From Fomes fomentarius (Eukaryota; Basidiomycota; Agaricomycetes; Polyporales; Polyporaceae), in NCBI GenBank assembly GCA_022606135.1, contig JABYQN010000009.1, positions 459,001 to 523,000 of the forward strand: a stretch of DNA of 64,000 bases, read 5' to 3'. The notes beneath the pieces were generated by a model. The model was given only the letters and a program-made list of their open reading frames with translations, was not told the DNA's origin and did no database searches. Shown piece after piece: positions 1 through 12,179 of this stretch. Position 1 is the first letter of the stretch. Every line of letters begins with the position of its first letter. The position numbers and the translations under genes are program-made.

Positions 1-2139
1 CTAGTGAGTTACTACTAAGTAAGTACTCTAGTAGTACTCGTGGTTGCTGTCCAGACTCGCTTTATCTAACGTCGAATGCCGATTCAAATATTGAAAGGAC
101 CCTTGATCTGAGTTCGTGACGGTGTCAGTGAGCACCCCTCTTCCCATACCGGATGTCATAGATCCCAACCATCCCATAGGTCGGACCCAGGATGGTGTTG
201 GGCCCCGTTCCAGCAAAAGATAGTGGAAACAGCTCCGTGACCCTTCCACCACCGACTATGGCTATCAGCTGTTCTACGATAAGGGGCACAACGAGCCTTT
301 CCCCACTCCCGACAAGTTCCCGCATCAACTAGACCTCGGGTCTCGCGAGGCTCTACTACCATTTCATCGAGACGCTACAGTTAGTGGCACCATCCTTGTC
401 ACCAAGTCACACAGCGATCTCTACCATCGCATATTGCTCTATCGAGGCTCCCGAGGAGGAGTAGTCATCACTGGCCAACCTGGCGTCCGTATGTCTTGAT
501 GTTTCGTCCTAGAGTAGTACGACAACTCATCTGCCGGTTCTTTTGCCAGGCAAATCCAGGTTTCTGAAGTACATGCTTGCACTCCTCCTCTCTCTCAGAG
601 AAACAGGTCTTTGTGTTGTATTCTACACCACACAGCGCATTTACCTTTTCTACCAGCACCACGTCTACCACGCCCTAAAATGCTTGACGCTGTCATGGAC
701 CTTCCGCTCCACGCTCTGTCAGCGTTCTACCCATGAATGTTGGTGGATATGGATGCCGCCAAGCGTGAGCCATACATCGACAATGGTCCAAGCGTATGCC
801 CCGTCCTAGCGTCATCTCCCAATAATTAATGATGGGGATGTTAGGCAAAGCAGATGGACGGTGCTCTGTGCAATGTGGGGTTTGGACTTATGGACCAAGG
901 AGGAATTGCAGTGCGGGTATGTACTTTTCTTGTCGCTTTGCAATCTTGCTACATCCGGGCTTCCCTCCTGCTCACTGTTCTTCCCCATTGTAACAGTCTT
1001 CGCCTCCATCTGGACCATTCGTTGCAGATTTGAAGAATGCTTGGCTTCTGAATGAAGGGCAAGCTCATACAGATGCATCGCCGGCCGTTCACAGGGCCAA
1101 GGTTCTGGAAAGTGCTAAAGCTGCGATCGCCGCCCGAGCCGCAACAGGTGACGAGGAAGACTACCCTATCATGGCAGACGCGACTCCGTTATCTGTCGAC
1201 CCTGTCGACGGCGCGCTGGAGACTCTGGTCGACCACGCCATCATAGAGATCAGCCATGCTCCCCGTGACGTTTATAAGGCCGTCTTCAGCTGGAGAGACT
1301 CGACCAAGAACGGCTTGCCCAACCTCTCTTTCGAGACTCTATGTGGCGTCGTAACCAGCTTCCATAACTCACGGTCACTCAATGACGATCGCGTCATTGC
1401 TGTACGACCCCGGAGCGATCAGGGTCCGGATGATGATGATTGGGAGGTCGTTTTCGTTTCTGACCGGGTCGCGTATCAAACAATGGAATGCGTCAAGTTC
1501 GAAGACCAGCAGGAGATACAGACCGGCTACAAACATTACGCGATGTGGCCAGAGAGCTCTGGGTTTGCAGGTTGGATATTCGAGCTATATGCTCATCGTT
1601 TCCTGTCTGGCGAGTTCAACGCCGCGCTACCGGGGGACGTCTTATGGCTACAGACGATTACGATCCTCCTTGTTTCACCTTTGGCCCCCTGGGCCACGAC
1701 CTCCCAGCCCCTACAGGCACTCCTCTCCGCCGTGGACGCATCATCATCGACCTCTCCCAATCACTAGAGGGCACTAGAGGGAGTGGTCTTGCCCGGCACT
1801 CGATACTACCAACCTCGGGTGCGCAACCCTCTGTTTGAGTCGTTCATCATCAGATACGACAAGCAGCAGAACTCGGCCGTCGTAACCTTCTTCCAGATGA
1901 CGAAAGAATCTCCTCATATCGGCGCGAAGGACGGCTACCCGGTCATCCGCGAGATCATGAAACATGTTGGCGCGTTTTTCGAAGTCGAGGTCAAGGTGAA
2001 TGTGACGGTGGAATACGTCCTTGTCTGTCCGTCACCTGTGCAGAAGCGCACGTGGCAGATGCCCGTGGGGTGGAACTTCAAGTCCACGACAGTGCAAGAC
2101 CACCGTGGGGAGGCCTACTGTTTACACCTTTACGTCTAG
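1..2139 (+). pseudogene. Crinkler/RHS-like P-loop gene, copy 1, decayed
   Basis: Relic of a P-loop protein resembling the Crinkler/RHS-like group common in Agaricomycetes; the name rests on my recognition of the block order, not on a search. Readable parts are a block at about 254-487 (YGYQLFYDK, then SGTILV), a Walker A motif split by a 61-nt intron (489-549), a following FLKYML helix, a large segment at 1030-1765 and the C-terminal 118 codons (1783-2139, TAG stop). Compared with the sister copy at 23657-25826 it has an in-frame TAG at 221-223, arginine for the last Walker A glycine (GVRKS against GVGKT), a 1-nt loss near 670, a 1-nt loss near 1635 and a 10-bp tandem duplication at 1762-1781. 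The last two cancel, so 1030-1636 and the C-terminus share a frame. The 5' end may lie outside the window. In intact relatives the P-loop would bind nucleotide; this copy cannot make a full protein. Confidence 0.6.
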
Positions 2140-2519
2140 GCATGCGGTGTTTTCCGTTTTCTCTTCTGACCCAACTAACCCCGTTTGCTAGTCCTGTCAT
2201 GACATTACCAGTCGGCCGTAATTTTAGTCCCCCGTCCCCCGTCGCCACTCTGTGATGTGTGCGTGTAGCCTTGAACTCGACGTCTATCCATGTCCTTCTA
2301 CATTGGGTTGTTCGGTTGCAGGTGCAAATGACTTAGTCGACTCCTGACAAAGTCTGGCATGTGAATCGGATTGTCCAGCAATGCTGTATCACAGTGGCAC
2401 TATGCACATGTTGTTCGCGCTCGCGCTCACAGCGTGTCCACCTCGCTGTCGCCGATATAGGGCACGGTCATTTGTTCATCGCAGGACATCGCAGAAAGAC
2501 TCGGAGCTCCGGCGAGTGC
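2140..2519. other. 3' flank of the Crinkler/RHS-like copy, no gene
   Basis: Similarity to the sister copy continues past the stop codon to about 2290 (matching the reverse complement of roughly 23520-23656), so the duplicated segment is longer than the coding part. From 2290 to 2519 I see only short chance reading frames. Confidence 0.5.
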
Positions 2520-2850
2520 AAGTGCACTGAGACCACGGCATATCCGGCAACAATAACCACCCACCAGGTCCCACCTCGACCAGTTACCTAATGATCAGTG
2601 CTCGCTAACATGTCGCGCCAATACCAGTAGCCCTGCGAAGCAGCGGTTGACAGTTGATCTGGCACAATCTACGGTTCCAATCTTGACTCCGGGGCGTTCA
2701 TGCACCGCATGTCCACGTGAGGGCTCGCGCATGGATGGACCCACTTGCACGCTTTCATTGCTCGTAGAGGTAAAGGTAAAGTAGCGATGGCAGTTCGAGA
2801 CATGACGACCGCGCAACACACAGTTAACCCAGACACCTCTAGACTGCAAT
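2520..2850 (+). repeat. Dispersed repeat, arm 1
   Basis: About 330 bp that recurs in reverse complement at 12180-12600. Shared landmarks in the same order include AATAACCAC followed by CCAGGTCCC, ATGTCGCG, GTTGACAG, a CTTGACTC/GCGTTCAT block, ACCGCATGTCCA, TTCATTGCTCGTA and CAGTTCGAGACATGAC. No terminal inverted repeats, poly-A tail or coding frame was recognised, so the element class is unknown. It lies between the Crinkler/RHS-like relic and the 3' end of the insulinase gene. Confidence 0.6.
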
Positions 2851-2951
2851 CAGTGATCCCCCCAGTCCAGCGCCATGCGCCGCTTTTCGTTACAGTCTGG
2901 AAAGTGCCCCCTGTCATGTTCGGAATTCAAATCCATCAGCAAAACACAGCA

Positions 2952-5900
2952 TCATAGTGTTATATAAGAGTGCACAGAACATAATATAGCACGTACGCTA
3001 GTATATTCCCCGAATGCGTCCGACACGACTGGCGTGACCGCAGGCGCGCATCCCAGGCCGGCCTTGAACCTGCTCTCGTCCACGACAAGGCGCGCCTGAT
3101 CCATGTCCGGAGGAGTCTCGTCCAGCTGCTGCGAGAGGAGCTGGACCGAGAGCGTCCTCCGTGTCTTCGCTCCAGAAGACGGGCGGACGAGCGCATCGTA
3201 GACCTCGACCACCTCGCCTCGGGAGAGATCGCGGATCGCACTTGCGTCCGTCTCGTCTGGGCAAGAGGTTACATCGGTAAGACCGTCGTCGAAAGAATCG
3301 AGCACCAGTGCAAGTGCCAGCAATCGTCAACTCACGTCGAAGGAAGTCATAATGGCCCGCCCGGATGCGGTCCCAGAACCGGTCCGTCTCTTCGCCGAGG
3401 TTCTTGACGCGCTCGAGCTTCTTCACGACGAGCCCCTCCTTGTGCCGCGCGAACTCCTCATCGGGCATCGACGCCAGACGCTCACCAAAGGCCTCCAAGA
3501 AGGCCTCGACGCGCTCCTCGACGAACCAAGGAGAGCGCGTGCTTTGTACTTTGATCGAGAGTCCCAGCGTGCTGCTGTTGATGGACCACAGCATCGACGC
3601 CACGACGTAGCTAGACGACGGGATGCGCGTGTGTCAGCGTGCGCCGGGGGCCAACGTTCAACGATCGGTGGTATGGGGGCAGGGAGGAAGAAACCAAGTG
3701 CGTACCCCAGCTGTTCCTTTGTCCGGAGCATGGAGAAACAAGGCTCCCGGATCATGTGGTGGATGAGCGCTGTGATGCTGCGCAGCGCGACGCTCGACGG
3801 TTCACCGATCTGGCAGAAGTACGAGAGGCTGTTGTTCACCTCTTTCGGGTTCTCGTGCTGCTTCCGAAGGACAAAGCTGGAGCCTATTCAAGTTCAAAGT
3901 TGGGGTCCACTCAGCGCTCGACATTAGCATTATCTTGCACCAGAAGCCGTGACTGACCGGTGGGGAGCAACAAGGAGCGCAGGATAGGTATCTCGCTTGA
4001 TAGGAGAGGGCGAGATTGGAGGCATTCTTGGGCGATGGCGAGCATGTCCAGGGCGCGCTGAAATCCCCTCAGCTGCAGACCGAGCTAATTCGGGCCTCTG
4101 GCCTCCGGCCTCGTACCACGTACCTCGCGTGTCAGGTTGCCGGTCACCAAGGCTTCGATGCACACTTTCGAGAGGAGGTCGTCCCGATGGCGTTCAACGT
4201 CATCCGCACAGATATCTGGAAACGCGTGGTGTCGATGTAAGGAAGGAGTCAGGGGTAAATGATTACACGCACGCGGAAGTTCAGTCAGTTTCTCCTTGGG
4301 CGTCCAGAGTGTCGGGATCAGCAACCATCTGCCGAACTTTGCTGACAACTCGGAGGGCTGACCGAGGTAGAAGTTCTCGTATTCGCGTTTAATCTGACGC
4401 AAGCATGAGTCAAACCAAAGTATCATCGCCAGAAAGAGAAAGAGAGAGAGAGAGAGATTGTGGACTGCCTCACCTTCTCCTGCACAACCTGCAGTCTGTC
4501 AGGACGCGCGACGAGCCCCCGCAACTTCTCGAGCACGGTGCGGAGGAGGACGTCGAGCTTGTCGTTGTACCCGCCGACTCTGACCGTGATCCCTTCTTCG
4601 TGGTTCTCTATCGAGTACGAGACGCCGGCCAGGTCTGCGTCGTATGTCACCTCGGACAGCGCGTCCTCGACTAGTTCCACGAACAGTCTGTCAGGTGTAG
4701 TGTCATGCCCATGAGAACGAGAAAAAGGCAATTATTTCATGTTAAGCGCAGAACGTGCCTTGTCAAGATAGAATGTCGTGCAGTCGCATACGCTAGCGGG
4801 CTGGCCATGGCCACACGGAACGAATGAGAACGTCGTAAAGTATATAAACGAACCGTGCGACGCGAGATTTCGGACTCACGTCTTGATGAGGATGCGAAAG
4901 CGGGCCTTTGGGGCCCAGAACTGATCGTCTTTCTTGTGCCACAGTAGCGCCTTTTCCGTGCGTTTGATCAATGTCGGATACTTGGCAGGCTGAACACATC
5001 CCCTTCAGCGAGCGATCACCACTCACACGTATCCGTGTCCGAACGTACCTCATCCACAGCGACCTTGTCGACGGACAGATCGGTCGGGATATACGGGTTC
5101 GGCCCCGGGAGGTGTAACTCTGACTCTAGGTCATCGCCAGGCTCACCGAGCTACCCACCGGAAAATATCGTTGTCTCAGCCAAAAGGCATCCACAACGCA
5201 CCGAACCAGGCCAAAAAACTCACGCGTTGCAACAGCGCATCCCCCATCCTCCGCACAACATACCGCGTCCCATACCACTCCGCGGTCAGCCACCGCACGT
5301 CCCTGCCCACCACCACCTCCTCTCTGTGCTCCTTCGCGAGCACGACGACCCTCGCGCGCTCCGGGCGCCACCCGTCCAGCAGCGTCCTCAGCACGCCCTC
5401 GTCGCACGCGCGGTACTGCGACGGCCCGCTGAGGAGCCACTCCGTTGGGTACGGCGCGGCAAAGCTGTGCGCGAGCGCGCTGGCGTACGAGTGCGGCGCG
5501 CCCTTCTCGCGGAACCGGAAGCGCGTGCGGGCCATGGTGGAGACTTCGGCGAAGTGGTGGGGCGCGAGCGGGAAGGCGCGCTGGCGGAGGAGGGCGAGGT
5601 ACGAGAAGATCGTGTGGAGGACGGACTCGTAGTGCACTGCCCGCCGAAGAAAGCGAAAACCATGAGCGTTTGGGCCGTGGTCGAGGTCGAGACAGGATGG
5701 AGATGGAGATAGGGATAGAGATAGAAGAAGAGATAAGCTTACGATATCCTTCGAGGGTGAGCGTGCCTTCGACTTTGAACAGCTGCACGCCGCGCGCGTC
5801 GCCCGATTCCCCGGCGGAGAGGCTCAGGAGCCAGCCTTTCTGCTTCAGATACGCACATATGCTCCCATGACCTTCGTGTCCGAGGAAGTGCGCAAGGAAA

Positions 5901-7448
5901 GACGTCGGCCGCGTTTGATAGTGCTCGCGGAGGTCTGGGAGCTCGAAGTGCAGGCTGAACGCGTGATAGTCCTTCACCGTCTGCACAAATATCACTGTCT
6001 GCAATTGATTCGCAAAGGTGGTTGGTAGGGTAGTTAGTTAGTTCTGTTCAAGCGGCAGCCCAACGCTGGACGCCAACCTGAGGCCAGGCCAGCTACGCTC
6101 CCTCACTCACCCCGCGTTGTTCTGGGCCCCATACCGGTTCCTTGATCGCAGGACGCGGGTCCAGACCACGATTGGGTATCTTGGAGAATGAGGGCACGAC
6201 CATAGCCGTGAGCTCGTCCAAGGATTCTGCAAAACAAAAGGGCCAATGGTCCCAGAGAAGTCAGAAGGCTCATCGGAGGTGCGTATCGGCACGAGTTCTT
6301 CCTACTTACCTCTGCCAACCACGGCCAATGCCATCCTCGACGCACAATAGTGCGCCTTCCACCACTCGACGAGCCTTCTGCGCGTCTCCTTCATCACAGC
6401 ACCCTCCTCCTCGTCATCACCCCCGCCCTCGCCCCGCCGTTCCGCCCACAGGCGGACAACGTCGCGTAGTTGCCCGTGCCGAACTTGCGCCAGGGATGGC
6501 CGGGCAGACTGAGCTCCTTCGTGAGCTGGAGCACCCTCCTCCCGTCGTTCTGCAGGTTGCGCTTGAACTCGGAGTCGACCGCGTTGATCTCGCGCGCGGC
6601 GAGCGACTCGGTGAAGAGCGGCGCGTGGAAGAACGCCGCGAGTCTGGACAGGCCGCCCGAGAGCTGGGCGGGGCTGATCGCGAACCAGTAGTCGGTCGAG
6701 AGCGGCGACGTGGAGGCGTTGCGGGCGCCGCCGTTGGTGGTGATGAACTGTGGAAGTCGAACGGATGAGTTGCGGATTGCGCTTCTGAGAATGATCGCGC
6801 AGCACGGCGGAATGTGCCACTGGGACCTGGGGAAGGAAGGAAGCAGCTCACTGAGATGAAGTCGTTCTCTTCCGGGTATGGTTCCGAACCCTGCGTACAA
6901 AGTTGCAGTGTCAGTATGTTGGCGCCTGTACTAACCCATGAAACAAACAATCGAACGTGGAATCCTGGCGCTCAACAAAGTTCATGGAAAGAGCAAAACT
7001 GATATCTCCAAGACGATGCTGGACAATTGAGAACGAATGGTCCAATCTCGCATGACCGAGAGTCGGATCTCAAGATTCGCAAGTGCCACTGCGATGCAAC
7101 AGAAGAGATCCGACCTTGCTAATCATATGTTCGCAGAAATGCGCCATGCCAGGGGCGTCGATCTAAGTATGTAAGCGCGCAACCGGTGGTAAGTTGCCAT
7201 ATCCGTGCAGTGTGCAATGGAAGCCAAATGCTGACCGGATCATACATGGAGCCAATTGTGACCGCCAAGCACGCAGCGGCCTTGTCTGCGTCGGGATCGT
7301 GGACGAGGACAGCCCGGACGCCGTTCTGCAGCTCGAGCACGCGGTATTGTCTGTCATCGAGCTCTGGCTTCTCGAGATCGCCTGTGAACACTCGGTACGA
7401 GGGCACGTCGCCCGAAGGTGGGACGTGCGCCCAGGCGGTGGGTGACAT
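2952..7448 (-). CDS. M16 insulinase-type metallopeptidase (insulysin/STE23 family), 17 exons
   Basis: Zinc endopeptidase of the insulin-degrading-enzyme family, expected to cleave short peptides in a closed chamber. Exons (5' to 3'): 7448-7236, 7162-7115, 6890-6852, 6747-6310, 6226-6111, 5998-5743, 5636-5224, 5150-5049, 4989-4880, 4800-4759, 4687-4474, 4393-4273, 4215-4124, 4057-3958, 3883-3706, 3610-3336, 3256-2952. The zinc motif HFCEH is at residues about 79-83 within GMAHFCEHM, followed by YPEENDF, NAVDSEFKRNLQND and HPWRKFGTGN as in insulysins; HFLGHEGHGS, HLPGPNPYIPT, LWHKKDDQFW, SRPL and LRTKEQLGY mark the middle and C-terminal domains. Start chosen at MSPTAW because family similarity begins just after it. 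All exon phases agree (1020 residues) except one 1-nt break in exon 4 at the C run 6420-6424. Intron 4688-4758 is GC-AG. Confidence 0.9.
4432..4456. repeat. (GA)n microsatellite in an insulinase intron
   Basis: An imperfect run of GA dinucleotides lies inside the intron between exons 11 and 12 of the insulinase gene. Confidence 0.85.
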
Positions 7449-9097
7449 GGATCTGCCGGGGAAGGCTAGAAACGGGCGGTTGGGTTTTGAGGGTACCGGA
7501 GACAATTGCCGGAGGGAGAGGATGAGGGACGGTCGGAAGCGAATGTTCGGTGGTTTTGGGCAGGACGTAGCACTCAGCGGCGCGCCCTGAATGATGTGAG
7601 GGAGATGAAATGTCAGAGAGTCCAGACTGGATGGTGTTGACTTGCTTGTGGCAGGCACTTGCGCATGTGTTACACACAACACCACCCGCCGGCACGGAGG
7701 CAAAGCAACATGGGCGCCTATCATCCCCGCATATGTGTTAGTACCGGCGTCTAGAAGTCGTGAGTATATATACCACTCATCCACGTACGGCTACTTTTTG
7801 ACTCGGATGGACTTGTTCTGCCCAGTTTGGGTGAGGGACTGAAGCGAGACTGCGCCACTGGTGAAGATGTGTCCAGAGGCTTGAGGTTGCGAATGTCTAG
7901 GCCAGGAGATAGAATAGTGGGGTGGCAAAGGCTAATTGGGTACGGACCGGGTCCGTAGCAGCGAAGTCGAGGAAGCAGGGCAGGGTGCATGGAGCCGTCG
8001 CCGATCAGCATCTTGCTCCCACGTCCGCTCACTTAGTGTGGGTGCGCCTGGAGGCATTCAACGGAATGCATGCGCAGTGTGGTCCGATCGCTTGTCCGCC
8101 GCCCACCCAACCCGTCGCTTTTGGGGATCGCCGTATGCCAGGTAAGCGACAATCGAGAGTCGAGAGGACGTCGACATGCACGCGCGATCGGCATCGGCCT
8201 CGATGTGGGGATTGGGTCGGCGGGGACGAGTGGGGAGGACCCTGCATTTCGGAGGTTCGTTTGGGCGGCACCCTGTAGATGGATGTGGAGGGCCTAGGCG
8301 GCCATAGTGGCTGTTGGAGGAAAGCTGTTCCGCAAGAAGGATTGGGTGGCCACAGTCGCCGTGCTTCGTGGATTCCGAGGTTCAGATGGAATGCGCCCCA
8401 CTGATGGTGGCCGTTGTTGGACGAGTCAGGTACCTCATGTCGGATCGATGCGCCTCTTCCAGCTCTCTCGCCTTCAGTACGCTGGCGAATGGGAGCACAG
8501 AACGCGCAAGGTCTGCGATCGGACACGCGCGCATACGATAATCAGAGAGGCGGATGGGCCCCGCTCCGTGGCTGCACGCTTTGTTCTTCCCAGCCCAACA
8601 CGCCTATTGTTCCGACTGTCCGAGAACAGCCAGCCACAACATATGTACTTACCGTTTTGCGTTGCGCGCTCCAAATCAGGCTCCTTTGTCCTCTCCAGGC
8701 CCAGGCCCTCCATCGTCCAACCCCGTTGTCATAGCCGCGTGCCCGTCCCCACTGTGGCCACTGCCCACGCCCAATGTGGCGGATGATGTCCCCGTGTATA
8801 TATATCCCCTTCTCTACTCACTCTCGCCTCTCTCCCTGAACCACCGCCGCACCAGCGACTCGCGAATCATCATTCCGCACCAGAGCTCTTAACTTGCTCT
8901 CCCGTTCGCGCACACCCAGCACGTCTCGTGCCCGTCTGTTCCATACACCCTGTGTGGCTATCAACTCTCGCGAGCACCCAGATTGATCGAGCCTGGAGCC
9001 ACTCTCCTTCCTTTGATCACCGTGCTCCCTTTGCCCGAGTCCTTTGTCCACCCACGCGCCGCGACGCCCGCCGAGCGCACAGTATAACTAACTGTCC
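7449..9097. other. Divergent intergenic region
   Basis: Separates the insulinase gene (-) from the zinc-finger gene (+) and must hold both promoters. A TATA-like run is at 8797-8805 on the zinc-finger side, followed by a pyrimidine-rich stretch. Reading frames in both strands are short and unlike known proteins. Confidence 0.5.
8797..8805 (+). promoter_or_regulatory. TATA-like box upstream of the zinc-finger gene
   Basis: TATATATAT followed by a CT-rich stretch, about 290 bp before the proposed ATG at 9098. Assigned by position only. Confidence 0.35.
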
Positions 9098-11645
9098 ATG
9101 AGCATCATGACCGCCACAGCACCTGCACCAGCGACAGCGGCAGCTCCACCTCACTTCTACCGCCCCCATCACCCCTTTGCCAGCTCGCACGGCGACGCCT
9201 CCTACGCACTCATGCTTCCCGAGCGATCGCGAAGGGCAGAGGGCCATGCGCGTAAGCCATCCGAGCTCGCCCCCTTCCGCGACACACAACACAGCACCAG
9301 GTGCGCATGTCCCGCGCGCGCGTCACTCGCCCATTAGCTAACTGACCGTGCCCATCAGTCATTTTCATCCACACTCGGAGCCTCAAGTACCCGCGAGTGC
9401 TCCAGCTCCAGCCTCCTCCCCTCCGAGCTACTGCCCCCGCGTCGAGGTGCGCGCCTCGAGTCTCTCTCAGCTCTGTCATCCGAGCCCCACGCCCAGCCTG
9501 CGCGCAAGCATGAGCTTCGCCCACACGAATGCGACCTTGACCTGGGGGTCTTCCAGTGCATGGTCCCCTTCGTCCTCGTTCGCGTCCGCACCCCCGTCTT
9601 CGCCATCAGCCTCACCGTCGACATCGCGGGTGCGCCACCACGAGGAGCGCAGACGGCACCTCGTGCACACGGAAGCGGATGGAGATGTGTCCGAAATGAA
9701 TGACGAACGGAGCGCCGGCGAAGAACCACTGGCGATCGCTCGGCGCGGGGCGCTCATCAGTCCCATCCGTCCCTCGCAGACACTCCGTCCGCTCAGTCTC
9801 TCACCAGACAACAGCAACACACACGGCTCCTCGTCCTCGTCGTCTTTGGACGGCCTGTGGTACAGCTCGCGCCAGGACAGCTGGTCGCCCGAGAGCAGGA
9901 GACCGACCCTGCCCTCGTTCACACAGCTGCAGTACGTGTCTTTACATAACTGGCCCGTGTTATCCGGCAGAACTAGAACTGACCATGGGCGATTCCAGAC
10001 TCCCGAACCCCACTCGGTCCGTGTATCCCGAGTTCATTCAGGGTTCTTCTCGTCCAGGCTCTCGTCCGACCTCTTCGGGTCTCTACCGCGGGAGCACCGT
10101 CAGCCCACCCCAAGCCCCAGTCCCAGCACAAGCTCCGTCAGCACCAGTTCGCCTTCGGGCGACCGCGACGACACGGATCCCACGGACGAGGACGAGTACG
10201 TGTACATCAAGCGAGAACCCGAGAGCGTCAAGCTCCCGCCTCTCCAGCTCCCGGAATGGATGAAGAGCGAACATGTGTACCATCCCAAACCCCACCCCCA
10301 AGTCGCCCTCCCGTCGTCGTCGTCGTCGTCGAGCGCGAGCCCCTGTGCGAGTCCGTTCGGCTTCAGAGCAGGGCGCAACGCGTACGAACTCCCGAGCACC
10401 GTCTCGGACTTGCGCACCGGCGTCCTATCCAGCAGCGAGGAGTCGCTACCGCCCTTGAGCTCTCCGCCACCGAGGTGGACGGCGCACCACGACGGCGCAC
10501 ACCCGCGCGGCCGCCCTGCGCTCGCGCAACACCCGCGAAACGCGCCCCCGAAAGACGCTCCTGCGCCTGCGAGCCTCTGCTGCGACGGATGTGCGCCCAC
10601 ACACGCCCCCAAGAGGTTCCGCTTCGTCGCAAGCAAGCCGCCAGTGCAAGCCCAAGCCTCTGCTGCTGAGACGCACGAAGACGAGCATGCCGCCGGAGAG
10701 CGTGGCCGCACGAGTGACGCCCCCGCACCCGCCCCCGCACCCCCCTCCTGCACGAGCGGGACCAAACGCAGACACGCGCACATCTCCTCGCCCCCGCCAC
10801 CACCGCCGCCGCCGGCCAGCGTCACAGCCAGCGCGGACGTCTCCTCCTCCTCCTCCTCTACCACCGCGCCCGCGACCGCGCTCTCGACCTCGAACGAGGA
10901 AAACGACGGCGGGCCGCGAAAACGCGCCCCGCGCCAGCAGCCGTTCGACATCGGCCTCTTCCCCGTGTCGTCGTCCGAGCACCAGCACCAGCACCAGCAC
11001 CAGCAAAATCAACAGCAGCAGCAGCAGCAGGGGGCGGCGCGTCGCGCATGGTGCGCGGCCCGCGGGGCGCGATCGTGCCCACGTACCACTACGACACGGA
11101 GCGCGCGCTCAAGTGCGCGTTCGCGGCGTGCGGCGCGGTGCTGAGCGGGAAGAAGAGCGAGACGGCGAGCCACATGCGCTCGCACTTTCTCCAGCAATCC
11201 GCGGGCGCCGGCGCCGGCACGGGCACGGGCGCGGGGACGGGCGCGGGGGAGACGCAGACGCAGACGCTGCTGTGCCCGTGGACGGTCGAGGGCGAGGACG
11301 GGCAGCGGGTGCGGTGCGCGATGCCGTTCAAGGACAGCGCGAACTTTGGGCGGCACGTGAGCAGCAAGCACATCCGGGCGGAGGAGTACCAGTGCAATCG
11401 CTGCGGGCGCCCGTTTGCGCGGCGCGATGCGGCGCTGAGGCATATGAAGACGCTGTGTCGCGTCGATGCGCCTGTCCCTGGGAGGAGGCAGGGCGGGGGT
11501 AGGAGGAAGAGCAGCAGCAGCGGTGTCGGTGCGAAGGTCGAGGAGGATGGTGAGTTGATCGTCGTTTGTTTGTTTGTTTGATGTAGCGGGATTGCTGACG
11601 AGTTGAGCCCTTTTGGACGCAGATTACTGCATGTACGATGATTGA
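9098..11645 (+). CDS. C2H2-type zinc-finger protein, likely transcription regulator
   Basis: Exons 9098-9300, 9359-11549 and 11623-11645. The first intron (58 nt) joins TQHST to HFHPHSEPQ; the last (73 nt) adds a short acidic end, DYCMYDD. The N-terminal two thirds are Ser/Pro/Ala-rich and look disordered, with an acidic patch (DPTDEDEYVYIKREPES) and a His/Gln then poly-Gln tract ending near 11030. The C-terminal part holds three Cys/His units: CAFAACG...HMRSH (11116-11190), CPW...CAMPF...HVSSKH with a long inter-cysteine loop, and CNRCGRPF...H...C, a C2HC variant. The protein would be nuclear and DNA-binding; targets are unknown. The poly-Gln frame and the finger frame differ by one base: one more G in the run 11030-11034 would join them (805 residues). 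If the break is real, the fingers are lost. Confidence 0.75.
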
Positions 11646-12179
11646 GCCGCCGCTGTTGCTGAACACTGCATTATTTGGTTGTTGTTTTTTTTGCTCTTTT
11701 TTTTACTTTGGTTGGATCCGTGAGGTTTGATGAGGAAAAGGACATCGTCGAGATCGTGTTTCGGACCAGTTGCGGACTTAAAGAACTTCCCGTTGTTTGT
11801 TGGACATGCTAGCTTAACTATCCACCTGCCTGCCTGCTCAAGTACACTCACTCTACACACCTCTTTCACGGGACTGTATCGCTACTCAGTACTTATGTGC
11901 TGTACACTCTTCGAGTATGGGACAAAACGTCGTTGTACACAATGCTTAGTACGAGGATGAAAATGGATCATTCGCCTTAAGGTTTACTCTTCGTCGAATC
12001 TTGGCTAGCTATGGTGATATGCGTGCGCGTGTGGGCCTAGCCATGGTACAAGACGACTGAGTCCTTTTCCTGTCCATAGGTGCGGGTCATATGTACATAC
12101 AGTCCGCCTACCGAGGGGAGAGACTGCATAGGCCTGAAAATTTGCATCTGGCAGCGAAACAGGCGATGTTCAGTTTGCG
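11646..12179. other. Intergenic, no gene seen
   Basis: Downstream of the zinc-finger gene. AT-rich with T runs at about 11677-11705, compatible with a 3' UTR and polyadenylation region. No conserved reading frame. Confidence 0.4.

Noticed and set aside
9957..9998. Possible intron in the zinc-finger gene (GTACGT to TTCCAG)
   Set aside because: Splicing would shift into a frame that stops at 10263 and lose the acidic IKREPES block; the unspliced frame is open and better.
10100..10951. Long minus-strand frames opposite the zinc-finger gene
   Set aside because: Typical shadow frames of GC-rich coding sequence; no start context or domain.
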